A DNA stretch of 64,000 bases from Gymnothorax reevesii (lineage: Eukaryota > Chordata > Actinopteri > Anguilliformes > Muraenidae). The DNA is taken from the NCBI GenBank assembly GCA_029721435.1, contig CM056576.1:118533166-118597165 (forward strand), in the 5' to 3' direction. The notes under the pieces are model-generated. The model saw nothing but the letters and a program-made list of their open reading frames with translations. It was not told the DNA's origin and did not search any database. Positions 14,339-27,545 of this stretch are shown in pieces. Each line of letters begins with the position of its first letter. The first letter of the stretch is position 1. A program made the translations under genes and the position numbers.

Positions 14339-14344
14339 AATAAA
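14339..14344 (+). terminator. Poly(A) signal AATAAA of the RING gene
   Basis: AATAAA lies 170 bp after the stop codon of the RING gene. It is the first canonical signal downstream, so it is the likely 3' end of that transcript. Confidence 0.6.
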
Positions 14345-15429
14345 TGATAGGCTTTGTGACGGCTTTTATTTTAGATTCTCTTCTCATTTCCAGTAACCTA
14401 GGAAACAAGAACATATGTGCAGAATCTATTCTTGTGCTTGTCCAGTGGTAATGATTCATGACTAGTCGTACTGAGGCAACATATCCATTGGTATTATTTT
14501 TAGATGGACAATCATATAACTCCTAAAATAATCGGAATGACTTAAGTTTTGAACACATAAAGCTTACAGCGAAAAACTGACGTATTCATTTACAGAACCA
14601 GCATGTGGAGTGAGCGCATTTCTATATATTCAACTGTGTGGGCGACACTGATAGGGAAGCCTGTTTCAAATTGGTATTAACCACAATGATAAACACGCTT
14701 GTAAATAAGAATGGTGATTTTTGAAACATTTTAGACTGCAGCACCATAGCAGAGTCCTTTCAATATTCGCACTATTATTGCCATAGTATTACATGAAACA
14801 ACACTACATAGCAGGATAGATATGGTAGAATTCAGGTGAGGAGACAACAACGAAGAAATGGAAATACCAAAGTTGAAAAATTATTGGATGAAACTCAGTG
14901 TGATTTTAATAGTGTTTGTTTGCATGTTTTACTCACATTTGATGTCAATACAACGATTAGAAAGTTTTTACTTCTTCAGAATTTCTCCTTGTGAACATTT
15001 CCCTGTATTTCCATGTGTGTTCCATGGTGACACCATTGCTCATATCCATCAATAAACTTAACTTCCCTTGCCATCATATCTCTTTTCTAATGTGCCCAAA
15101 GTATCTCACCTCTTTAACCCCTCTGTGCAGAATACAAAATAACACCAATTTTCCCTGTTATGCATGAGCCTCTTTAGGCTTTATAATTCTTTATTTGTGC
15201 CACAGAGACTCTGGAAAATTATTCCAGTGAAGCAAGACATTTGGAAATTCAATTGCAGAATTGTTTAGGAATTACATTTCTAAATTTACGGACGCTGGCA
15301 TCTATATCTGCGCAAAGGGATTTTAAGATCAAGTCGAAGGCTGTATCCAAAATGGTTCTCAATCCTCTTTCCAGTGACCTGCAAAGTCTGTCAACTACTT
15401 TCTTGTCAGGAGTAAGTCTGCAATTTTTA
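14345..15429. other. Gene-free stretch
   Basis: AT-rich, with no recognisable gene or clear repeat structure. The short open frame at 14858-15055 has no recognisable domain. Confidence 0.5.
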
Positions 15430-15949
15430 CAGGACCAGTCAAAAGTTTGGACACACTTTGCTGATGTTACAAGAAAATTCAGTGGCTTAACTTCTCTAGA
15501 TAATCTCAAATGGAATCTCGAGAAAGGTAAACAGTTAGAAATATAAAGAGAATAATTAATTTGCTTGAATAGAGTTCAAAGTTTTGGAATTCTCAAAGAA
15601 GCCATATTTTACAAAGTAAATAGACAGACAAGCTCTTTCCATTTTCCATCCGGCGAATGAAAGTCAAGCTGTTTTTGGACTTACTAAGAAAAAAGGTCAA
15701 TGAAAATCGAACCGCAAGTGCAGCACATCTAAGGGAACTTAGACAGGGCTGCGCAGCTGCAAACTCATTATAGCCATAAGACTGCCCTTATTAAAAAATG
15801 TGAGTCCACTCAGCAGATATGACAAGTGCTGGTTAGTTTGATGGGTTTAAGAATTAGATTTTTTTTTCAAAATACTGAGTGTTTATTTCTTTATTTAACT
15901 TGCATTGAAAAGAAAAATGTGGGTTTGTACAAACTTTTGACTGGTACTG
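15430..15949. mobile_element. Non-autonomous Tc1-like element (~520 bp)
   Basis: It begins CAGGACCAGTCAAAAGTTTG and ends in CAAACTTTTGACTGGTACTG, an inverted pair resembling the CAGTACCAGTCAAAAGTTTG terminus of fish Tc1-like elements. TA flanks both ends. The interior at about 15655-15815 is coding-like but broken by stops, as in a deleted transposase remnant. Confidence 0.8.
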
Positions 15950-18177
15950 TAGTTCTAGAGCACCATTCAAATAGAGCTTAAGTCCTCTTTCGCACATTAG
16001 ATTGACTACATGAAAACAGGCTTTTTTGCAATTCTGTAAATAATTTTACTTTGCACCTGAGCAAATACCTGGCATGCTGCAGAATTAATGGAACAATGAT
16101 TGCTGCATTAAAACCTCAGTTTAATGTGTTCCTCGTGTACTCACCCTTCAGTATTATATGAAAAAGTGTATAAAGGTGCAATGCTTTTTGTCTGAGTGGG
16201 ACTCTGTCACTCATAAAATTTTATATTCAGTCACGGGTTAATAATTGAAGACTCTGGCGCTATAAGTTGTTAAGTCACAAAATGTCTATTATGACAAAAA
16301 ATGGTCTGAATATATAATAGATCCATAAAATCTGCCCATTGAAGACCCCAGAACTATAAGTACAAAAGTCACAAAATGTCCATTTTGAGAAAATCGACCT
16401 ATGTATCTAGAGATGAAATTTTCCCATCCTTACTTCAAGGTGTGTGAAAATGTTACTTTAGTACTTTTCGTACTAGGTTCTACAATTACTTTGTACCTTT
16501 ACTATCAATGCTATTTACTATTAGCTATTGAACATAACTTTTCAAAAAGATATGTTTTTGAAGGACTTTTATTCTCGCTATTGCCAATATGCTATTGCCA
16601 AAAAAAGACCCAGATGTGGGTTTTTGACTGAAATTTCTTACACCTCTGGGACTACCACACTTCCAGTGTGCAGCTTGCATATCAGCTTGCATTTTGCACT
16701 AGCGCTTAGGCCTATTGCTTTGTGCATAATAACATTGCAAAATAGCTATCTTATCATCTACATCAGCACTTCTCAAACCTATGCAGGAGCATCACTTCTC
16801 CAGCATGTTGTTGACCTCTCCTTGCTCCAGCACAGGTGAGCCAAATGGTCGGCTCGTTACATACTCGTATACTGGATAATGAGCAAATCATTTGAATCAA
16901 CTGTGCAGTAGCAGTGAGAGGTCTAAAACATGCAGGGGAGGTGGTACTCCAGGAGAGGTTTGAGAAGCACTTATCTACATCGCCTATGATTCTTAATGGC
17001 GATGCCAAAAATTATACTGGAAATTACACCAATCACATGAATATCGCCATAGAAGGCCCTTCTTGAAACTTCGAGAAAATGACCGTTCCTCAGCTGAAAG
17101 CTTTTTTGATGGAAAGAGGGATTCTATGCCACGGAGCTGCGCGATACCAGAAGCGACTGGGCTACCACGCTATCCCATCATGCTCGGAAAAGGGGCTTGA
17201 TTGCAACATATGCATATTTTTTGTATTTGTGATAATGAGAAATGTACTTCCATTGTGCCTTTACATCTGGGAGTGGTCCGTTCCTGTTTCCCTCAGGAGT
17301 TTCCGTTTTTGTTAATTTTTGTTGCTTAATTGTTGCCAGGCACTTTTGTGCCTTGGAAGACGTGGTTTTTTTGAGACACTGCAAGTTGTTCACCATGGTT
17401 TTACTGTAAAAGCACAACAAATATTCCTCCTTAAGACTAACTTTGTCACACATTTCAGACTTCATGTTGTCTGTGGTCAGATTTTACCATTGTTTGATTT
17501 TAATTTCTTTTTTTTTGCAATACACTAGGTTCTGTAATCAAGATTATGAAAGAGGTTGGGAACTGGTATAAGTATTTGTGAGTAAGTGTTACTGTTGATG
17601 TTTTTTGAATTAATGTATGCAAATAGATGGAAGATTGTGAGCGAACTTGTTTCAAAACATTGATTTACTGATTTTTTTTGTTCATTATCAAACTACTTCT
17701 CTTCGTTGTCCTCTTTGTTTCATTATTAGGAGTGCAAGCAGCGTGATTCTGTTCTATTAACACTGTCTTATGAAAATAATAATAATAATAATAATAATAA
17801 GAACAACAACCAACACCATCATTATTATCACCATCACCATCATCATCATACATCATCACACATCATCATCATCATCACACATCATCATTTTCTAAAAAAA
17901 AACTGCTTTGGTCCTCCAAATGGTCTGTTAGAGATTTAAGAAGCATTAGAGGAGCTGCGTAATGATTACTGCGCATATTCACAACTTTGAAAGCAGTAAA
18001 TCTGCTCAAATGCAAGTCAAAATCTAGAAGGAATTTTTCTTCTTCTATGGTTATTGGCAATGGCAACCAGCTTACATTTTTGTACCCCTTTGTTAAAGCT
18101 TAAAATAACACTGTATACCCAAATTTCTACAGGGAGCTCCTTAACATAAAAAGCATAATGCCGGAGTGACTAAAATT
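15950..18177. other. Gene-free stretch outside the hAT MITE
   Basis: No gene is supported. A possible SAP-like coding fragment lies at 17079-17170 (see findings). A microsatellite of AAT, then AAC, CAT and CAC units occupies 17775-17885. Confidence 0.5.
16764..16972. mobile_element. hAT-type MITE with perfect 8-bp TSD
   Basis: The 8-bp direct repeat ATCTACAT (16756-16763 and 16973-16980) flanks 209 bp whose ends are imperfect inverted repeats (CAGCACTTCTCAAACCT / AGGTTTGAGAAGCACTT). An 8-bp duplication and CAG-type ends are hallmarks of the hAT superfamily. No coding capacity. Confidence 0.85.
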
Positions 18178-19095
18178 CAGTGCTGTGAAAAAGTATTTGC
18201 CCCTTCCTGATTTCTTTTTTTTTTTTGCCTATTTTTCACACTTAAATGTTTCAGATCATCAAATAAATTTTAATATTAGACAAAGATAACTCGAGTAAAT
18301 ACAAAGTGCAGTTTTTAAATGATGAATCATTTATTAAACAGAAATAGCAATCCAAACCCACCTGGCCCTATGTGAAAGAGTAATTGCCCCCTAAATCCTA
18401 ATAACTGGTTTTGCCGCCCTCGGCGACAATTACTGCCATGAAACATTTGTGATAACAGGCAATGAGTCTTTCACATTGCTGTGGAAGAATTTTAGCCTAC
18501 TCTTCTTTGCAGTATTGTTTTAATTTGGCCACATTGGAGGGTTTTTGAGCATGAACAGCCTGTTAAAGGTCATGCCACTGCATCTCAAGCGAATTTAAGT
18601 CTAGGCCACTCCAAAATCTTTGTTTTGTTTTTTTTTAAGCCAATCAGAGGTGGACTTGCTGGTGTGTTTCGGATCTTTGTGCTGCTGCATAACCCAAGTG
18701 CGCTTGAGCTTGAGGTCATGAACTGATGGTTGGACATTCTCCTTTAACTTTGTGAAACAGGTTCTATTGAAGTGATTTCTTGATTCAACAGGTCTGGCAG
18801 TTATCAGGCCTGGGTGTGGCCAGGGAAATTAGACTCAAAAAATGTGGTTCATCACAACTAATTCATGATTTAAGGGGGGGAGCAATTACTTTTTCACAGA
18901 GGGCCAGGAAGGCTTGGATAGCTTTTTCTCCTTAATCAATAAAATCCTCATTTGAAAACTGCATTTTGTATTTTTTGTACTTGACTTATCTTTGTCTTAT
19001 ATTAAAATTTGTCTGATGATCGGAAACATTTAAGTGTAAAAAATATGGAAAAAAGTAATAAATCAGGAAGGGGGTAAATACTTTTTAAGGCACTG
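18178..19095. mobile_element. Non-autonomous DNA transposon (~918 bp)
   Basis: The left end, CAGTGCTGTGAAAAAGTATT then TGCCCCTTCCTGATTT, is answered on the right by AATCAGGAAGGGGGTAAATA and CTTTTTAAGGCACTG. Sub-terminal sequence is also inverted: AAACATTTAAGTG near 19023 against CACTTAAATGTTT near 18240. TA follows the right end; the left flank is TT. The interior has only decayed coding sequence. This end sequence is a very common fish repeat from memory; the superfamily was not settled. Confidence 0.8.
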
Positions 19096-20585
19096 TATAT
19101 GCAAAACGAAGACAGATTGGCAGGGATGGAATCAGATTATAACTTGCAGTCAAGCAGATTCTCTTTCTTGAGATGCAAATTCTCAGCATGTGCGGATTGT
19201 GACACAACTCCTTTAAGGGGTTGTGAAATTGCACTGTATTAGAACAATGGCAGTTATTGGCATAGTGGTTTGGCAGTAGAGCACTTTCATTACTTTCAAA
19301 CTTTGAAAAGACATACCTTTTGGACTGTTTGTCCACCTGAAATACAGCCAGCGCTATAAAAGCTGCTTCACTCAAGGTATATAAAAATAGATTTAGAGAG
19401 TAGATTTTTTAAGCAATTACATTATTCTGACAAATTTTTGGACAAAATATGTTTTTGATTGTTCATTTGATGGTTGCTAGGTATGTAACACCCAAGAACT
19501 AGCCCAGCTAAATAGTAAAACAATGGCTCATATATAAACTAATGGCTGAGCGGCAAGTTCGTTTAATTGGCTGATAAGGGCATGTCCATTGAAATGAATT
19601 ATTTATTCATACCATGGTCTTCGGCCTTCAAAGCTGTTTGAGGTGTTGGCCTGAATCATTCTGAATGAGGTAAGTTCAAACTTCAGTGGTGCTGTTAGCT
19701 GGACAAATATGGCTGCTCTAAATAAAATTATGTCATTCTGCATTTTTTTCCTGCTGGAGAAAATCCATCCATTTATTATCTTACTTGCTTATTATGGACT
19801 AACTTGTTAAACTGTTATTATCACTTCAATTTTCCTAATTAGATTCAAACTAAGAAAAAGCTCACTTTGTCCATATTCTTGGTGTAAGGCCACACCTCCA
19901 GTCATCAAACTCACTGGTCTATTAAGACCTGGACGGCATTCTCAGCCCCGCAATCATTGTATGCAGCTGCTGCTCATTTCCACTGTGTGGTAGTGTTGGG
20001 CTATTTAAGACCGAGCTTCACACTTAGTCTTCTCAAAGTGTCATAAGTCATAACACTTACCAGTGTTGTATTTCAACTCTTGAGTAGACTTATTCTCAGA
20101 GTATCGCGTGTATATATTCTAACTCTTGAATTGAGTGCTGTTTGTTATTTATGTCAGCACTTTAATTTTATTAGAAGGAACCTCGTATCCTTTTTCTTTT
20201 TTCCTATTTGTAATACATTGTAACTGTAGCTGAAGCCCAGTGTTCATATTACTAATAGTGTCTTTCTGGAACCTCATTTCCTGTTTCTTTTGTATTGATT
20301 AGTGTGTGAGTTATTGCTGCGCATGAGGCATAATAAATACTACCAAGTCCATCCTTGCACCTGAGTCCAGTCCTCAACTTTCTGTTCTCTAAGCACATAA
20401 TCAGTGTGCGTATCACAACCATTACACTTGGACAGTGTTGCATACATATCCTGTGTCTGCCGATTGCAGAGTTTCAGTGAAGCTACATCACACTCGTATT
20501 GAGGGAAATATTAAAATCCTAGGGTTCCATGCTTTCATGGCCGCAGCATTACTTCAAATGGAAAATACAGCATATAGACAAATTA
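19096..20585. other. Gene-free stretch, possibly retroelement-derived
   Basis: The segment at about 19880-20430 has features reminiscent of an LTR or other transcribed element: CTATTTAAGACC near 20000, TAATAAATAC near 20330 and CACCTGAGTCCAGTCCTCAA near 20360. No matching partner repeat or TG...CA ends were found, so this is only a suspicion. No gene seen. Confidence 0.35.
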
Positions 20586-21371
20586 CACTGAACAAAAATA
20601 TAAGCGCCCATGTCAAATTTTTGAGTTTTTATTAACAAAAACCTGGAACCAGGATTCGTCAGTGAATAGCACTCTTCTCCAACGTGCCAAGGGCCATCGA
20701 ACGTGTGCATTTGCCCATGCGAGTCGGTTCCGAAGCCGGACAGCGGTGGCTTCTTGCAGGTGGTTATGGACTTTTTGTAGTGTGACGCGTCTAGGGTGCA
20801 GACTAACAGTCTAATCCGCTGTGCGTATCACTTATCTGAGCCGATCCCCTAGGTGGACGGACCGGATGTAGCGATCTTGTGCTGGTGCGATCACACGTGG
20901 CTGACGTTGATGAGGTTGATTTGCAGTACTGCCCGTCTGTCGAAAACAAACTCTTAAACGGCCTATTGTTCGATAGTTCACATTCAGCTGCACAGCGACC
21001 GCTCTGGTAGACATCCCTGCATCCAGCATGCCAATGGCATGTTCCCGCATGACCTGAGACATCTGAGGCATGATGACTTTTGACAAAATTTGACATTTTG
21101 GGGTGGCCTTTTATTGTCCCCAGTATAAGGAGTGTCTGGGTACTGCTCATTCAGTCTGTTCACCGTCTGGAAATACCACACCCATGTTCTGAGTGAAATC
21201 ACTGCATCACTGAGCAAATGCTCACTGACAGAGAGACGGATTAAAAAATGGTACACAAATCAAGAGAAATACCCCTATTGTACAAGTAAAAGTCAGTATA
21301 TGCTCACTTAGAGTCGTTAACTCCATGTGGCATCAATATTTGACATGGGGCATTTATATTTTTGTTCAGTT
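20586..21371 (-). mobile_element. Internally deleted Tc1/mariner element, related to the one at 6.6 kb
   Basis: The ends are inverted copies: CACTGAACAAAAATATAAGC on the left, answered by ATTTATATTTTTGTTCAGT on the right. TA flanks the left end. On the minus strand, coding sequence from about 21071 starts MPQMSQVMREHAIGMLDAGM, clearly homologous to the transposase at 7925, and runs about 80 codons to 20832. After a disrupted segment, a fragment reading VLFTDESWFQVF (about 20635-20690) supplies the first-D region. Everything after that is missing, so this is a non-autonomous relic of a sister family. Confidence 0.85.
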
Positions 21372-23291
21372 CATTTTATACATGTTTCCATCTGATTCAG
21401 CTAGATATTGTTGAAAACCTTGCGATCTCCACAAAAAGTTTAAGTAGGCCTGAAGTTCCCCAGGTTTGAGCAAAGCAGCCACACTGGACAAACCCATATT
21501 TGGGTCCGAATGTTTTTATAATGTCCCCACCATATATGGCCTGGAGAATATAGAGTTACCCTTATCTGTCCATCCGTCCATCTGTCCATCCATTAATACG
21601 CAGGGTATGTAGCCTCTCTGCTTCTCCTAAAATACTATGGGCTAGAATTCAACAAGCTTTTGGTAAATGCTTTCTAGATTGATTTTTTAAACAAAATCTC
21701 ATATTAAAAAAAAAAATGGGATAATTTCACAATTTTAGGGGCTTCATAAACTCACAGGGGCAGGGGAATTTGTGTCCAAGGACATCAATTTTCTAGTTTG
21801 AGGAGAATCTGGACAAGGAGTGCTTGGCACCTGGCAGAATCTTTTTCACTTCATATCCACACAGAAAGGCACCAGGCCAGATTCAAACCCACAACCTTCT
21901 TGCTCTGGAGCAGTTGAGTAACCCATTGCACCGCCACATAAATACATCCCTTAACTGCAAAACAGATGATTAATTTGACATTAGGAGCAGGAACAGCTGA
22001 TCAAATGGTGAAATAAATTGGCAAAATGGCAGCCAGTCATATTTCATTCCATAAAAATCCATATAAAATCCTAAATAAGAATTTAATTTTTTGCCTGATT
22101 AATTTCAAGCTTAGTGCTTGTTTTTGAAACCTTTGTAACAAATGACACAGCCCAAAAAAATAACATTTTTATTTAAGATTTTGAAAGCTTCCAAAGTCAT
22201 ACTAAGAGCCATAATTCCTGCTCTGATTAATTCCCCGCTCAGCCTTTGGACTTCATGTTGTGAACTGAAGGGATGCTTGTGGTGCCAAGTTTCTCGTGGC
22301 CTTGTACCAGGGAGTCATTGCTTTGTTGCAATATTCATGTTGATGATAATAATGACTATGTAGACGATAATGATAATGATGATGATGATGATCGTGTTTA
22401 TTATTATTATTATTATTATTATTATTGATATAGAACTGTATGCTTCATCACGTATTAATAAGTGTTTTATTATTACTTGCGAGGACATACAAAAACGACT
22501 ACTTGGCTCTCTCACAAATGCCCCCTGGTGGATATCTAATGTATGCCTGCATGACAGCAGAGAGATAGTCGCAGTTCTCTCTGAATATTGATTGCTTGAA
22601 TTGTTTTGTGGTCGCAGTTTCCTCTGCTGAGAGAAAAATATACTATGGGACATAAAGTACAACAAAACAAAATCCAACCCTTTAACTTCAATTCCTCATG
22701 GGTCAGGGCATCAACATCCCAAAAAATCATAAATCATTTTGAATTTATGCATGGACAGTCAACACGGGATCATTTTTAGACTCTTTTCTATTGCAAGGAG
22801 CAAAACTAGCAAGAGTAGCAGGAAAAAAATTGGTTACATGGGCTCTAAAACAATCGACCTGTTCCTGGAGTAAGTACATCATCCAGGTACAAATTTAAAA
22901 AATTGCTCAGGACTAAATTTAAATTTCTTGAGTGAATGGGCATTGGAATCATTAACATTTTCATCCCTCTGACATCCAGCATAAAATAGTTTCAAATCTT
23001 AATATTTTTCAATTTTTTATATTTTCGAACTTTTTTGAGCATCATTGCAGACTATTTTCAAATAAAGAATATTCAAAATTGGTTACATTTAGCCCCAAAA
23101 CTGTACTGCATTATCTTTTGTAGTATAGATTTCTGCACTACAGGATCCATTTTTTTTTCAGACTACTGCATCCCACAGGGCAATAAATTAATTTTCTGGG
23201 TTTAAGGAGTGAACTTAAAAGTATTCATTACCAGCCATGACAACATGGGGAGGCATTGTTTTCACATTGTGAGTTCATGTGTGCGCATGCA

Positions 23292-23324
<33 letters not shown>

Positions 23325-25490
23325 CATCATGGTAAAATGTGGTTTTGAAGGCACATATTGTTGCAGAAACTATCACAGAAGCAAGAAGGTCTCCCATTAA
23401 ACATAATTATAATTCAATATAGTGGTTTTTGGAAAGTAAAATTAGCAATCTCTGTCATTCCACAGCCTGTCGATTTTAATACACAAAAAGCTGTCTAATT
23501 TGCTAATGAATGTTGATGAGCATTAAATGCCCACATCTTTGTGAATAACTGAATCAGTTCCAGTTGACAGGTGCATGATAATTCCCTGAAGACCTAATTT
23601 GTTTGCCAAAGGTAATTTTCCAGAAATCTTAATCTTTCGATAATAACATGAGTAGCATATTTAATGAGTATTTACTGTAAATGTAATATATTATATCAAA
23701 TATTTAACATACTCTATCAGAGGTCTAAAACTCCAGTCATCAATGGCCACAGTTACCTCAGTTTTTTAAGATCTGCTTTCAATCAGCAGCTGAGTCAAGC
23801 CCAGTAAACAAGGTGTGCAGACTCCTGAGGCAATCAATGGCTTAAATTTAGCACCTAAGCACAAGATCAGACGATTCAAAACCAGCAGGCATGGCAAGTC
23901 TGAAGGATTCAGTTTTGATAAGACGGCTCGCTCTCCCACTCGCTCAACCCCACAACTCTGCTGTGATAGAACGACTACATCCTCCGCAGTGGTGGAATGG
24001 CCTGCCCATTCTTTAAGAATTGCTCACTCTCCACTGCTCCTCTATTGTTATCTAAATACTCATCTGTTTCAATAGTACCAAACCTAGGAGAGCCACCCCC
24101 CTCTCCTTAAAAATATGTAGTCGATCTTTGTTTGATAGCAGTTCTTGCTTTGTGGTTTTTGTTTTTTCATTTGTTTTCTTTCATCTTAAGCTTGTTTGCT
24201 TGCCTTTCCTCGCGTAATGGCGAAATATAGCTGATGTGCGTATATCTACTGTTTAGTCAGTGCATTACTTAAGCTGATTAATGGTCAATGGGAATTTATC
24301 CTCGTCTGATCAGTTGTGTAGCTGTTTAAATGACCTTGTTCTGTGCACTTACTGTATGTCTTTGCCAAATACATGGAATGTAACACATCTGCCAAATAGG
24401 CCTACATATAAAGTAATGAGTTTTAGACCCCTCTTGTACAGAGAGTAATCTTCAGGTTGTCATTAGTATTTTGTAACATGTATGCATTCTTGCTGAGACC
24501 CAGTATTTCTTTTTAACTTATTTACAAGTTCTTACTTATTTGATAGAAAGTGAAATATAACTAACAAACTGACGAACTAACTGACTGATTGACTGACACG
24601 TGGACTGAATTGAATTCTGAAGAATCTCCATCCAAAATGGAGTACAGTCTAAGAGCAGGCACAACATGTGGCCTGAAAACTCTGTCTGTGCTATCTGTGT
24701 ATGAATGTACATGAGTGAGAGGACGTCAGTGTCTGGGTAGTGGGGTCAGTAGGTGTTATAGTCACCTACCAGATTCCAAGTACAAGCTTCGCTGAGGAAT
24801 CTCTCCTTTTTTGAATGAAAATCGGGATAAAATTAAAATCACAGTACAGTTCATTCAGAATCCTCTTTTCAGTTAATCTGTAATCTCCTTCCAGAGAAAG
24901 GCACTGCTGGGACAATATTACTTGAGGGGAAAAAAAAAAAAACTCCAGGGGGCGCTAGCCCTTGAGGGCCTGTAGTATGGGTCCAGAGTGGTGCTAATAA
25001 ACCCTCTCTCCAGCCTGGGGGAATCAGGTAACATAGGACTTAATGTGTAAATACTTAACGCTTAATGCTTTCCATACTTGAACCACATGGTTATGTCTGT
25101 GTATACCAGCCATTGATGTCTCTGAAGGATGTGTCTTTATGTGCTTGGAGCTTTGAATGTTTGTGGTTTTAACAAAGATACCTTTGTCATATAATGCGTG
25201 ACCAGATATAGTTTTGACAGAATGCAAAATCTTCCTTGTTACCTTTCTTATGTCTCCCTAACTTTTTTCGGTTGAACTCACTGTCCATTTTCATCTATGT
25301 GCAATTCTTGATAATGTGACAGCAGCTCTCTATTCCAAAGGGAAAAAAATGCATAACACAAGTTTTTATCATGACATTGTGGCCTTTTAAGCTCGTTTGA
25401 TCAGAAACACCCATCACTGGGTTCTACTCTTCACAGCCCCAAAATACTGCGAATTAACAAAACACGATCTGTCGAATCTTCAGAGACTTA
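21372..25490. other. Gene-free stretch with simple repeats and a LINE-like relic
   Basis: No host gene is supported. Simple repeats: ATG/ATT units at 22340-22430 and (GT)n at 23295-23323. At about 23940-24075 the plus strand reads like the decayed C-terminus of a non-LTR retrotransposon ORF2 (VVEWPAHSLRIAHSPLL then NTHLF), with a 3'-tail-like region to about 24400. A CATCCGTCCATCTGTCC repeat run lies near 21570. Confidence 0.45.
23940..24400 (+). mobile_element. Possible 3' end of a decayed LINE
   Basis: The peptide trace WPAHSLRIAHSPLLLYCYLN then THLF resembles the WNSLP...LR.A.SL..FK..LKTHLF ending common in fish L2/CR1-type ORF2 proteins. The downstream TTGCCAAATACATGGAATGT resembles the 3' tails of such elements. 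Identification is by eye from a degenerate match. Confidence 0.35.
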
Positions 25491-25651
25491 CATTCAGGTC
25501 TGTAAATCATTGGACATTGATCAAGTTATTGTTATTTTAGCTGCCAACAGCTAAATGAATGTTGGAATTGAAAGAAAATATGATTTCAGCTTTCAGCTTT
25601 AATTTGAGGTTATTTATGCCCAAATCAAGTGAACAGAGTAGGATTACAGTG

Positions 25652-25654
<3 letters not shown>

Positions 25655-25710
<56 letters not shown>
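25655..25710. repeat. (TA)n microsatellite
   Basis: An uninterrupted TA dinucleotide run of about 28 units inside the old Tc1-like element. Confidence 0.98.
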
Positions 25711-25712
<2 letters not shown>

Positions 25713-26306
25713 CGAAACAATTCTATCAGTGAGATAGCAAAAACATTATGTATTGTAAAACCAAAAATTTCTTGCATCGAAAAAAACAGAGAATTAACTT
25801 GTGAGCACAGGAAGACTAAAGGGCCTGGACAACAATGGATAACCAAGCTTATAAATGTCAGATGAATTCTTTTCTGGTGAAGATAAACTTCATCACAACT
25901 GTTGGCCAGATCAATAGCACTCTTCAAGAGGCTGGCTATGTGTCATAGTCAACAATCAAGAGACTTTCCTCAGACAAAATACAGATAGCCTACCACAAGA
26001 CGTAAAAAATTGGTAAGCCTCAAAAACAGGAAGACAAGATTACATTAATGTGATCATCTAAAGAAGGCAGGAAGTAGTGGAATAAAATCCCAGGGTCATA
26101 AAATAAAAATTAGTTGTACAACAATGATGAGAAGAGCAAAGTCTGAGGTGATTCATGGTACAAAGCTTCCAAAGACTTTATCTCATCTGTGAAGCATGAT
26201 AGAAATAGTGCTATGGTGTGGGCATGTATAACTGCAAGTAGAACTGGTTACTTTGCATTTTTTGATCATGTGATAGCTAAGAATCACAACCAATTTTATA
26301 TTTTAT

Positions 26307-27545
26307 CCTTTCAGTTCTAGCAAGACATATATGTCCCTCGATATTTCTAAATATCCTGTTGGGACATATGTGTCCCAGAAATCCTTATATTTGGCCCACT
26401 TCCATATTATAGTAATACCTTTTTTATGCTGGAAAGAAAATTCGGCCAGGAGTGTAATATGGGTAATTGCAAATGGCCACTGAATGTTGACAGCTCTCTC
26501 TGATTATGGATAAATCCTTGCAACCCTTAGTAAGCAGGTATCAGTTCTCTAATTGTTTGATTAAAATTGTGATATCAGACAGTATAGATTGTTTTACAAC
26601 TGAATAGATGGTTATTTCAACTTCAATACTAGTATCTTGCTAAGTATCAAAGGATACTTAGGATACATTGTCCCACTACTATTTGTCAGCAGGCTGTATT
26701 TGACCCACCAGTATTGTATTGGTTCCTAACAGGACGAGTATGACAACTGAGCACAACTGTGAGCAGATGACATATGAAGATTTTGTGTCCAAAATGCAAT
26801 ATATCCATTTGATTCATTTTGAGTAAATCAGCTTACTCTATGTTGGCTCCTACTGCATTTTTTTAGAAAAACACAAATTTTGACAATGAAAAAACACACC
26901 TGTTAGTATAAATGTCAAAAAATGGATTTTTGCACCATGTGTAAGGAGCGCAGGACTGTCGCTTTATCTATGGTATTATCTCAATTCAGTCAGGACACTT
27001 ACATCAGATTTAACCATTTATTACAGGACGATCTGCACTTGAGTTTGGTGGTGACTCTGCTCGAGTGATGCTCTGGAACAATCTGAGTAAGCATGACACA
27101 TACAGTCCTTGGGATCACAACCCCTCCGGCAGTGCCTGAGATAAACTTTTATGAGATTTAAAATTATGTTATTGAACATGATATGAACAAGTGCTGATTA
27201 AGATGAACAATGAAATTATAAAGGAGGAGACTGGGGAGGTGGAAGATGTTGAGAAACATATTGCTCAGTTACTCAAGTGAGAGTGGTGTAGAGAGCACGG
27301 TGTCAGAGAAATTAAGGAACACTGCCTTGGTTATAAAAGCTCACCAATTTGGTGGGAGGAGCTAAAGTTAAGAATGATTGGGCAGAAACTGGCTTGTGAC
27401 GAGCCTGACTACTGTGCCTGACTGAACTAACGCATAAAGCTCTTTTTTTTTGTACTTTTGGCACTTATTGTGTTTTGGAAACAGACTTTTTTATTTTTAT
27501 TCAATGTGTAATTGATTCATATCACTGCATTCAGTATTGAAAGGG
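26307..27545. mobile_element. Nested piggyBac-like non-autonomous element
   Basis: It begins CCTTTCAGTTCTAG after TTAT (26303-26306) and ends TTCAGTATTGAAAGGG followed by TTAA (27546-27549). The ends form an imperfect inverted repeat of the CCCTTTCA...TGAAAGGG type. TTAA targets are typical of piggyBac; the left copy would have mutated to TTAT. It splits the older Tc1-like element, whose sequence continues on both sides. A sub-terminal pair, GACATATATGTCCC / GGGACATATGTGTC, forms a hairpin near the left end. No transposase was recognised. Confidence 0.6.

Noticed and set aside
19880..20430. Solo LTR
   Set aside because: Some LTR-like words occur, but no TG...CA ends, partner copy or target duplication could be found.
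23815..24075. 86-codon open frame as a host gene
   Set aside because: Its C-terminal half resembles the end of a LINE ORF2, it is short, and it lies in repeat-rich DNA.
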